A stretch of DNA of 64,000 nt from positions 161,486,534-161,550,533 of the forward strand of contig OZ005659.1 in assembly GCA_963930645.1 (NCBI GenBank). Reading direction: 5' to 3'. Shown piece by piece: positions 44,001 to 53,589 of this stretch (position 1 is the first letter of the stretch; every line of letters begins with the position of its first letter). Source of the DNA: Salticus scenicus (taxonomy: Eukaryota > Arthropoda > Arachnida > Araneae > Salticidae). The notes under the pieces were generated by a model that saw only the letters and a list, made by a program, of their open reading frames with translations, had not been told where the DNA came from and ran no database searches. Position numbers and translations under genes: made by a program.

Positions 44001-44176
44001 TTGAGCCCTTAGATCATAAGATCTAAGGTCTCAAAGTTCAGTAGCGTTAAATAAAACCTCGTGTGATATATGGAGAAAAATACTCAAACACTCTGTTATG
44101 GTTTTCTCTTTGTTTAGCAACTCCTCTTTCTTTATTTTATCTACAAAACTGTTAGTTACTCAATGTTCGGAAAGTC

Positions 44177-46385
44177 GAGTGGAGTCACTCCAGATTTTTT
44201 TAAGAGAATTTTTCCTATTTTTCTTAGTGTAAGGCAATATTCGAAATAGATTAGATGTTCTACAATCTAGACCCCTTCATAGATTTTATTCGATAAGAAT
44301 ATCGAATAAACTGTATAAAGGAATGCAACAAGGGATTTTCAATGAGGTATGTAGAAAGGAATAGGTATATACAATGCATTATTTTTTAATTCCAGAATGT
44401 TTTTTCAACATTTAAAATGATTTTTTAATACCCGACGTTCTCTGTTCAAACAAACGTTGCTTTGCAAAAAAAGTTTTTGCTTCATGAAAGTTATTGTTCA
44501 GGACAATAGGATTTTCTTTTATAGATGTTACAAAAATGTATTGCATTTGATATCAAGGTATATTTGGATTATACTTATTTATTTATTTAATCGCAGAAAA
44601 TATAAAAGAATATTTTAATATAAAAGTATTTCAATATATGATGTAGTATTTTTTTTCTTTTTGATGCTTTACAAAAAGATCAAGTTACCCCTTCGAATAA
44701 TTTATTATACTTATAACAATGAAGATCAATACAATTCCTTTTTTTACAACGAACTGAAAAACTAGCAATATCTGGAAATATATAGGATGCCTTCTTAAGT
44801 TTTGTAGAATGTACGTAACTTTATATATATATATATACTTTATTTATTAGAATCTAAAAAATTCTGGAATTTAACACAAGAATCCTAAAAAAAAAAAGGT
44901 GTTGAGATTTAAATCACTTTCTAAAATTAACATTGTATCCAGATAAATGTCCCCAATAAAAATATAAACAATTTTGAATAAGCTTATCGTATTTTTAATT
45001 TTTTTTAAATTTTTTCGTTTACATCTTTTTATTAACAATCTGTATACATGGATATAAAAGGCATAAAATAGTAAAATTCACTTTTTACTTTAATCATAAA
45101 TATTTACAACAAAGTGAGGAAACTCATATTTTTAACAAAATTGATATATATATATATATATATATATTATAAAATTAAATAATATACTGGTTTTGATGTT
45201 GCTTTAGTATAATACCTTACATTCTCATGTTATGTTCTATAGCAACATAAAAATTATGCTATGATTAAATTTTAAAATTAATTTTTGAAAATTTGCGACA
45301 TTTTATGAAATGGCTTTTATGAATTATATAATAAGTAATAATGTATAGAAAACTTGAACAACTGATTAAAAAAGCTGATTACAAAATAAAAATAATTAGG
45401 ACAATAATTTTACAATCAGAGAATGCATTTATTGCTTAAATAACGGAATTAAAATTTATGCACATGCATGTTACTCCTTTCAATAAATGTTCATGACGCA
45501 AAATTCAGTGATATCAATTATATTTGAAATGTTAAAAATTACATTTACAGTTTAACTATCAAACAAAAGGTTTCTTGTAAAGGTAAGTAATAACATGATG
45601 TTAAATAGAGTTCGTACGCATCCGCCTTTTGTAAAGAAACTCCACAACTGTTCTCGAATAATAAACATCTTTATTTATTATTTGAGTGAACGTCTTTTGT
45701 GAGAAACGACAAAAATTGGTCTTACTGTACAAAAGACGCAAGTACCCCGACAACAGCGTGTTAATTTTAAAGAGAGTCGTTTTACTAAAATATACTTTTG
45801 CGTAAACGACTGCTCTAGTGACAGATAGGGGGAAAAAAAAAAAAAAAAAAAAAAAAAAACGTGAAAATGTGTTTCTTGCACGTTAAATGTTAAAATTATA
45901 AGCTTATTCAATGACCAAAACTGCTATTTAATTTAGAGGTAGAGAAAAATAAGAACTGCGTATGCCCAATAGAAAAAAGCAGGTTTTTTTTTCATGAAAT
46001 GCTGATGATACAAATATTATAAAGTGTGTTTGAATTATATTTTAGTGAGAATTCACCATATAGTAGATCTACCAATGAAATATTTGAAAACGTATAAGGC
46101 TTTTTGCTTTTAATAATTTGCATTAAAAATATACTGCGTCACTCAAAAAGTTTTAAACGCGCTTTAATTTTTTATGCATTAAAGATATGTAGGCTGAATA
46201 AATTGAGAAAATCTTCAAAATAAGTTATGAAAGAAGACTGTTTCAAAAAAATATCTGCCTGTTTATTTTTAAAGAGTTACTTTAAAAAAATTATGCGACC
46301 CCTCTTTGTCAAGCAGAAAATATTTATTTTCCATCTAAGAAAGACTGTTAGAAAAACCTCATGATAGTGTCTTTAAAATTAACTG
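44177..46385. other. AT-rich stretch, no gene seen
   Basis: (TA)n near 44822-44839 and 45143-45167; poly-A after GGGGG near 45835-45859. A GC-richer patch near 45600-45830 (GAGAAACGACAAAAATTGG, CAAAAGACGCAAGTACCCCG) has no recognised origin. Confidence 0.45.
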
Positions 46386-46389
46386 AATT

Positions 46390-46812
46390 CCTATACAGCC
46401 ACTGATATCCATTAGGTATATAATCACATCCAATGATTCATAAAAGGTAAAATATATATCTAAATAATGCCCATTAAAAGTCCTGAATATCTGTAATAAT
46501 TATAGATATCTATTAGATGTTTAAATATAGCCGAAATTTAGACGGGGCTTTTTCAGTGTCTAATAGATGTAACATGTTAAATCTAAACAAGATTTAGATA
46601 TTTTTAATATCTATTAGATCTAACAAGTCCAATTATTGGATATTCGGAGATTTATTGGATATGTAACAGACATCTAATGAATGTATAAAAGAGTAACATT
46701 TGTCATTTTAATAGATATCTGTAGGATATTTAAAGAAGTTTAAAGGATCATTTTTTATCTTTTGCACGTATTTATACATGTCTTATGGATGTAGATGGCT
46801 GTGTGGGTTATG
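46390..46812. mobile_element. Candidate MITE rich in ATCTATTAGAT words
   Basis: The left CCTATACAGCCACTGATATC and the right GGATGTAGATGGCTGTGTGGG are diverged inverses (about three quarters identical over 25 bases). The interior repeats TATCTATTAGATGT, TCTAATAGATGTAAC, TATCTATTAGATCTAAC and similar words in both orientations. No coding capacity. Ends need an alignment to be fixed. Confidence 0.5.
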
Positions 46813-47273
46813 ACAAAGAAAAAAATTAATTAATGTTCTTTTTGCATATCAGTTTTAAAGCTGTTTCTTAATTAAAAATAAGAATAATACAGAAATAAAT
46901 GATTGAAATTTTTATATTAAAAGGAAAAAAAAAACGATAGCTGTTTTGAATTGTAATCATAACAGGACCCTACCTAAGGGAAAAAAAACTACTGCACGAG
47001 GGTAGAATCAACTTAGCAACGCATCTATTTTACGATATCCTTGCTGTACTCTTGCATACTTTTTTCCACCGATCAAAAATCATGTTATTACTTCGAATCG
47101 ATGCAATTTTTTCGAGTTCTTTGAAATTTATGGAGATCATATATGATTTTATTTTATTTTCTACTTTTTAAACAAGTTAAGCGTACATTTGACTGCTTAC
47201 ATGGAATATTTACATGTTATAATTACATACAATTACAGATATTTCCTATACAACCTATAGCCTATGTCACAAC

Positions 47274-47560
47274 CATAGCCTCCTAAACTAGATGCCTGTC
47301 ACGTTGCTCGTAAACTTGGCAAAAGTTGAAGTTGTAGACAGCGCCACCAGGTACAGATTAAGCGATTTTTTTTATTCAATATATAATCGACGTTTCTTCG
47401 ATTCTTTTCACCTTTTATGTATATCAAACTCCACTTTTAAAAATTATTGGTGCTGTTTAATAAAAAAGTCGGGCAATCTATACCAGGAGGCGCTCTCTAC
47501 TGCTTGACCTGTAGCCAAGTTTACGAGAAAAGCGGGCAGGCATCTAGTTTAGGAGGCTAT
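47274..47560. mobile_element. Foldback MITE with 7-8-bp TSD
   Basis: CATAGCCTCCTAAACTAGAT begins it and the inverse ends it. Arms continue inward through GCCTG and CTCGTAAACTTGGC. GTCACAAC lies immediately left (47266-47273) and again at 47561-47568, an 8-bp direct repeat if the right end is at 47560. The duplication length fits hAT, P or Merlin-like superfamilies; no transposase is present. Confidence 0.82.
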
Positions 47561-47779
47561 GTCACAACATTCCGCATGCATAATAGTGAATAAAAGTTTA
47601 AAGCGAGGAAATATTCTACACAAATATAACATGAAATTATTTTATCAAGAACGAACAATTTCAAACATAAAAAAAATAAACTTGCACTGATTTATTGTTT
47701 ATTTATTATAAAGTCTAATACATGTACATAATGGAAATGCATTTCGTTTGATGATCTGTATCCTATTAAAAAATGTATC
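47561..47779. other. Short AT-rich spacer
   Basis: Nothing recognised. Confidence 0.4.
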
Positions 47780-48660
47780 CTAAGGCTTCTAATTACCATA
47801 AATATTATGTTATGCTAAAATAATAAAAGATTCTTAGAAGAAAAATGTATGGCAGAAATTAAGTTAGGTAAGATAATTGTTCAGAACTTTTGCATTTGCA
47901 TTAAGAGGTTGGGATTAAATACATTGTAAGATAAAAGGAAGTGCATAATAGGCTGCTTTCAAAGAAAGTAGAATATGAAAAATTTGAATAATATGTCTTT
48001 TGAACTATAGTGAAGAAGAATAAAGCACATCATAAGTATTTATTGAAATGGGGAATTAAAAAAATTAAATATAAAAGCATTTAGTTCTAAGAACGTACAT
48101 TCGTTTTATTGAATACAGAGTTATTTCCTAATCAATTCATTTGTAAGTAATAACATTGACGGATAAAAACAATAAAATTTGTATAGTTATAGGCAAAAAG
48201 GAAATGATAATAACAATTCAAATAAAAAATCTGTAAAAGGAAGGGAAAAAATTATAATAAAGTTAAAAGAAATAAATAAAATTGTTTATTATAACATTTT
48301 ATTTATGTGCAATCAACATAGCATTATTTATATTGTTTAAGTCTCCCTTAGTAGCGATCAAATGGTATGTAACGTAAAAAGAAATGCATAAGAGAGTGCT
48401 TTATAAAAAGCGGGCTATAAAAACTATGTCTTTTGAAGTATAAATGAAACAGAAAAAAAAGCACATTATAAGTATTTCTTTAAATTGGTAGTTAAAAAGG
48501 TATGTATAAATGCTCTTAATTTTAAAAATTTATATTTATGTTATTACAAAGTCTTTTATAATTAATTTATTTTTAAGTAATGGCATTCAGAGGTAAAAAC
48601 AACAAAATTTAATTATGTGTAGTTAAAAAGTAAATTATAACTATAATTTAAAGAAGAAAT
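47780..48660 (-). repeat. Inverted copy of the 28140-29130 segment
   Basis: Reverse-complement words of that segment occur in reverse order: CTTCTAATTACCATAAATAT, GTTCAGAACTTTTGCATTTG-like, CTTTCAAAGAAAGTAGAATATG, TCTTTTGAACTATAGTGAAG and GCACATCATAAGTATTT. Two subunits about 430 bp apart are visible (47990 and 48420). (GA)n at about 48680-48697 follows. Confidence 0.75.
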
Positions 48661-48699
48661 TAGTAAAAAAAAAAAAAAAAGAGAGAGAGAGAGAGAACA

Positions 48700-49835
48700 A
48701 TTAAAAATTTGGTGGATTGAAGCGAATTTTTTAGAACTTAGGAGGAATGGAAATGCAAATTTGTTCTCCGGTAACATTATTAATGAAACAATGCATCTAA
48801 TGTGAAGCTCCATTTTTAGATAACAGAGATCAGAGAGAGTTGTCAATCGTAGTGGTAATTAGCAATAATTCTATTCCGTGCAGAAGTGATGTATTTACAT
48901 TTGACCTGTGCGCTACTTATTTATTAAATATCATGGAAGTAGCTTTAATTCGCCATCTTTAAAGGTATAAAAAATAGTTTACATATGCAATTTTTTTTAA
49001 AGTAAAAGGTTCTGAGATATAGCTATCTGAAAATTTGTAGAAAATAATAAACAGTAACTTCCCCTGCCAAATGTTATATACTCAAAATCAATCAGCATAA
49101 TACTTCATAATGTTCATCTCACATATCATGTTTTGTTCATTTATATATCATAGTAATTTAGATACAACCTTCCCGTAATTGGAGAAAATAGTTGCGTAGT
49201 ACGCCCACCTGTTTTTTGATTTGTACCAAATTAAAGGAGTATAGCTTTTCATAATGGTCATCTTATATTTCAAGGTTAGTGCACTTATATGTTATTGAGG
49301 TTGAGACATAGCTTTCCCGTAAATGGGGAAAATGCAGCAGAGCAGCATTACCTGTCGGGCGATATGCTCTCGAATTGAATAAGTCTAGTTCTGGATAATT
49401 GCGGCTTTATTTAATGAAGTTTATCAGAAATGATGAGATATGCACTTCTAGTGTATGAAGGAAATTGCAGGAAACGTTGCCACTTGTTGAGTAATTTATG
49501 CGAAAAGTTAGTCAGTACTAATTTATATTAGGATCGAACGAAAATAAATGTTTGTGAAATTACGTGCTTTTTTATGTGAGACATACTTCCTAGAAAAGTT
49601 TAGGGAGACACAGATACACAGAGAAACACACAAACCTGTGTTACCAGATTTCCTCGGAAATACCTTTTGCTCCTCAAAAATTAGAACACATTTGAGGACG
49701 CTGGCTAAAAAGTTCTTAATGTTTCACTATAATAATTTATTATATTTGTAATAAATAAGCTGCAATAGGTATTTTCAGGTACTTCTTAATTGATAAGTAC
49801 TAAAATTTCGCAATTTTAAGTGTTTTATTTACGGT
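48700..49835. other. Stretch without recognised gene
   Basis: Contains moderately GC-rich patches near 49290-49400 and 49590-49700, but no frame with a known motif. Confidence 0.4.
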
Positions 49836-49837
49836 AA

Positions 49838-50017
49838 AGGCACCAGTTTTCGCCCCCCTCGCAAAAGAGACGTTAAAATAAGCGTTCAACAACATTTAGG
49901 AATTTAAATTTGGCCGCGCTAGATTCCCTAGAACCAAAGAATCTGACTGGGGCGGATTCATATTAATATATGCTAATTAACGCTTATTTTAACGAGCGTG
50001 GCGAATACCGGTGCAAA
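49838..50017. mobile_element. Palindromic MITE, about 180 bp
   Basis: Left GGCACCAGTTTTCGCC and CGTTAAAATAAGCGTT; right AACGCTTATTTTAACGAGCG and GGCGAATACCGGTGC. The arms pair over about 45 bases with a small indel. GC-richer than its flanks. TSD not resolved. Confidence 0.7.
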
Positions 50018-50079
50018 TTTTGGGAATGGTGTTTTTACTTATTTTGTCTTCAAAATTCGGGGACATTAGCCTACATATA

Positions 50080-50387
50080 CACTGTTAAAAATTTCAGTTC
50101 AAGGTTGAACCAAATGTTGGTACTACAGTAGCTTCAGAAACCAAAACATGGTACATTTTTGCTGCCACCATGCGATGGTGAAACATTCTACTATGATTTG
50201 GCGTTTCTTGTTTAAAAAAAGCACCAAATTATGGTAAAAAATTTCTCCGTCTTATGGATGTAGCTATTGAAGTACCAAGCCTTGGTTTAGTAAAGCACCA
50301 AATAATGGTAAAAGGTTTCACCATCGCATGGTGGCAGCAAAAATGTACCATGTTTTGGTTCAACCTAGGAGAAAATTTTTAACAGTG
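50080..50387. mobile_element. Palindromic MITE, CACTGTTAAAAATT family, 308 bp
   Basis: CACTGTTAAAAATTTCAGTT to its inverse, with TA on both sides (50078-50079 and 50388-50389). The arms contain CCAAAACATGGTACATTTTT GCTGCCACCATGCGATGGTG and the inverse. The family is related to the candidate at 9021-10167. Non-coding; probably Tc1/mariner-type. Confidence 0.87.
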
Positions 50388-50499
50388 TACGTTTAGACGT
50401 TTGTTAAAGAAGGTAAAATCCTGTGCCGGACATATAAAAATTCATAAATCCAATGAAAACATACAGCCAAAAATTTTCACGAATCTGATACTTTGCTCT

Positions 50500-52828
50500 T
50501 ATTTATTCGGAAGAAAAATAATAATACAACTTTAATAGAAATTAAACTTTTATGAATGCAAGTAATATTGTGTAGAAAAGATCTTTTTCAGTTATTAAAA
50601 AAAATCTACAGTACTTTTTATAACAAAGAAGAAAATAATAATAATATATATACATATATATAACAAAAAAAAAAAAAAAAAACTATCAAATTTTGAATTT
50701 TTTCAAATGACATATTTAATAAACAGTGTAAGAAAATTATTTTTTAAATTAATCTTATTAAAATCTTTAGAAAAGGCATGTAAGAGTGGGGTATCTTTGT
50801 TTGAAAATCGTATAAAAAGTTAATACTTGTGATACAGTTAGATCTACATATCACTACATATCATATACCCCCCCCCCCCCAAAAAAAAAAAAAAAAAAAA
50901 GAAAGTCAGCTAAACAAACTAATAAATTGTTTTGAAAATTCTAAATATCATTTAATATTAACAAGTGGCATTTAAATATTCTTTTTTATTCTTAAAATGA
51001 AAAATAAACAATCTTGAATTTAGGCTAAAAATGTCAAATTCAAATTAAGAATATTGCTGTCATAAAATTGATATTTAAATTTATTAAAATATAAGTGAGG
51101 TGTGCTTTAATAATTTTGCTTAAAAAGCGGTTTTTATGCATACAGAAAAGATAAAATGATTGCGTGGAAAAATTTCTCAAACAATAACAGATCGACTAAA
51201 AATAAAATAACCACTTTAAAATTCCAATTTTTGAAAAAAAAAAAAAAGAAAGTAAACAAAATCTGTCAAATCAACATCAGAAAGGTATACAATTACATTT
51301 TAAAATAATCTTTATAAAGATAGTTGGAAAATACGTATATAGGCGTTTTATATAGAAAAGATATCTAAGAAACTAATTTAATGGAATTGTTCATATCTCC
51401 ATGTAAGATAAAATAAATGTCAGCGAAGAAAACTAATCAAATGTTTTTGAAATTTGTAAATAACATCTAGTAAAAGCTATTGACTTTTCAGTATTTTACT
51501 TCTTGTAAAAGAGATAAATATCCAAAGTTCAGGTTAAATTAAAAATAGAAAACTGAATATGTGATATTCATGCCATTATTTTGATATTTTACTTTTATTT
51601 AGAAATATATGAATTGTGCTTTATTAAATTTATTTAAGAAAGGTTTAAAAAATAAATAAATTGAGAGATTATAAGAAATAAAAAATGATGAAGGGGTTTT
51701 CGTTCAAAAATCGCCTAGAGATATATATGCAAAACAAAATGTTTTAAACAAACGTAAAATAAACATTTGAATAACGAAAAATATTTTTTTTCTTTAAATA
51801 CAATAGAGGTAAGAAGTAAACTATTTTTATAACTCTTATAAATATATTTTAAAAATATATGTATGAGCTTTATTTAGGAGAGCTGTCTAAGTAAACATAT
51901 ATAGAATATCCCTTCTTATCTACATATACGTAGTAAGAAATGCCAGCGAAGAAAAATAGTCAAATGCTTTTGAAATTAATAAATATCATCTAATGTTAAT
52001 AATTACTCCTAATATTTCTGTAATTTTACTTCTTCTAAAACAGGAAAATAACTAATATTAAGCATAAGTTAAAGATGACAAATTTAAATTAATAGATTTA
52101 AATCGTAACACCGACTTTTAAAATGCATTAAGAAATGCGTTAGACGCACTGCTAAAAATGGTTTCTCAAAAATGAGCAAAATTATCCCAAAATAGCACCG
52201 AAACAATATATATTTGAATCTGAAAATCCCATGTACTCATTTCGGAGTATATTGACATGCTCAAAAATGGAGTTGACCACTAAGAATCCCAATATCCCCA
52301 TTTTTGAGCATATAAATATACTCAAAAATGAGTACATGGGACTTTCAAATTTAAATATATATTGTTTCGGAGCTATTTTGAGAAAATTTTGCTCATTTTT
52401 GAGAAACCATTTTTAACAGTGCGTGCTTTAACAATTTTACTTAAAAGAGGTTTTTATATATGCAGAGGATTTTATATATAGTTTTTATTAAAAGCACTTT
52501 TGTTGAAAAATTCTTAAAATAAGATACAAAAAATCGCCACAAAGTAACCATTTCAATATTTCGACATTTCAATAATAATAATAATAATAATAAAATAATA
52601 GTAATAATAATAACAGCGGTAAAGATGAAAATTATTTTTTTAAATTGTTTTTTATAAGTAGGTGTTTTACGAACTAGAGCTGTCTACGAAACTAATTTAA
52701 AAGAATTGTTCATATTTGCCTATAAGATAAAAATAAATGTGAATGTAGAAAAGTAATCAAATGCTTTTGAATTTCTAAATATCAGTAATTTCGAAACGCT
52801 AGTAATTGATTTTTCAGTATTTTTATTT
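50500..52828 (+). repeat. Tandem array, about 525-bp unit, four copies plus a part copy
   Basis: The landmark CAGCGAAGAAAA-TAATCAAATG and its variants start near 50895, 51421, 51945 and 52741. The spacings are 526, 524 and 796, the last falling to 521 when the 275-bp MITE at 52147-52421 is subtracted. Each unit also has a GTGCTTTAATAATTTTGCTTAAAA block. Units are AT-rich and non-coding, and embedded poly-A, poly-C and (AAT)n tracts vary between them. Confidence 0.8.
52147..52421. mobile_element. Palindromic MITE inside the 525-bp array, 275 bp
   Basis: CACTGCTAAAAATGGTTTCT to its inverse (AGAAACCATTTTTAACAGTG). Stem sequences include CTCAAAAATGAG and GTCCCATGTACTCATTT-like words. It removes the length anomaly of one array unit. 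The flanks (ACG and CGT) do not show the TA seen in sister elements. Confidence 0.87.
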
Positions 52829-53087
52829 CATGTCAAAGCATCTCCATTGCATTGGAATCCTTTCAAATCCTGGTTGTCCCCTCTGCAATTTAGCAGAACC
52901 AATGAATAGACACCACCTCTGTCGATGTGTTTCACTTCGTGGCAGCTCTGAAACTGCGCTTTACTGGCGTGCCAGAGAACTTTTAAGGCAATGACTTCGG
53001 CCACTTCTACCTATTGTCATCTTTTTTTTTTTTTTTTTTTCATTCTTATTTGTTTTTTTGTAATAATTTTACTTCTGTATTTGCCTT

Positions 53088-53128
<41 letters not shown>
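52829..53128 (+). pseudogene. LINE 3' end: CCHC-type C-terminal domain, UTR and poly-A
   Basis: From about 52836 the frame reads LHCIGI, then SNPGCPLCNLAEPMNRHHLC and RCVSLRGSSETALYWRARELL. The C-x2-C-x7-10-H-x4-C finger followed by LRGSS and YW-x-AR is the terminal domain of many arthropod R1/Jockey-like non-LTR elements. A stop at 52992-52994 is followed by a T-rich 3' UTR and a poly-A run of about 38 bases (53091-53128). The copy is 5' truncated and interrupts the right-hand part unit of the 525-bp array. The coding part is intact for this short piece, so it may be recent. Confidence 0.75.
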
Positions 53129-53131
<3 letters not shown>

Positions 53132-53216
53132 TGTTAAAGACATTAACGACCAAAATTAAGCGATAGAAATAAGAAATTAATGTAATGGGTGGGGGAGATC
53201 AATGTAATATGGGCCA

Positions 53217-53378
53217 CTTAAGCAAGAATGTTCATAAAACTTAAATTATTAATATAAAAATATTTAATTTGATCGCTACGCATTACAGTTTTATAGTCTT
53301 AAGCAAGAATGTTCATAAGACTTAAATTATTAAAATAAAAATATTTAATGTGAAAGTCGCGAATTACAATTTTATAGT
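53217..53378 (+). repeat. Two tandem copies of an 81-bp unit
   Basis: CTTAAGCAAGAATGTTCATA begins each copy (53217 and 53298) and TTTTATAGT ends each. The copies differ by a few bases. Together with nearby TGTAATATGGRCCA words (53204, 53473) this may be the subterminal region of the pogo/Tigger-like element that follows. Confidence 0.8.
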
Positions 53379-53589
53379 TACATGGTTCAAACTATTCTGG
53401 GAACTATTCATAATTTCAGATAATAATTATTTTATTTATGTGTCGGTAGTCCATATTATATATACGTTCGTGTAATATGGACCAACGGATACATATTACA
53501 CGACAGTAAAATGGACATACAAAACTGTGCTTTTAGTATATTTATTTCAAGCACAGCAATAATTACAATATGAGTGTATTGGGTCGATT

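Larger units (their letters stand above)
43142..44176. mobile_element. Element B: inverted-repeat-bounded, internal 155-172-bp tandem array
   Basis: The left end ACTTTCCGAACACTATAGTG and the right end AATGTTCGGAAAGT share an inverse 11-mer (ACTTTCCGAAC). Inside are a GTAT/GTGT microsatellite (43263-43346), four tandem units, and a unique tail containing a TTCTTTATCC/GGATAAAGAA hairpin (43975-43999). No transposase. It has the same architecture as element A but different sequence. Confidence 0.7.
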
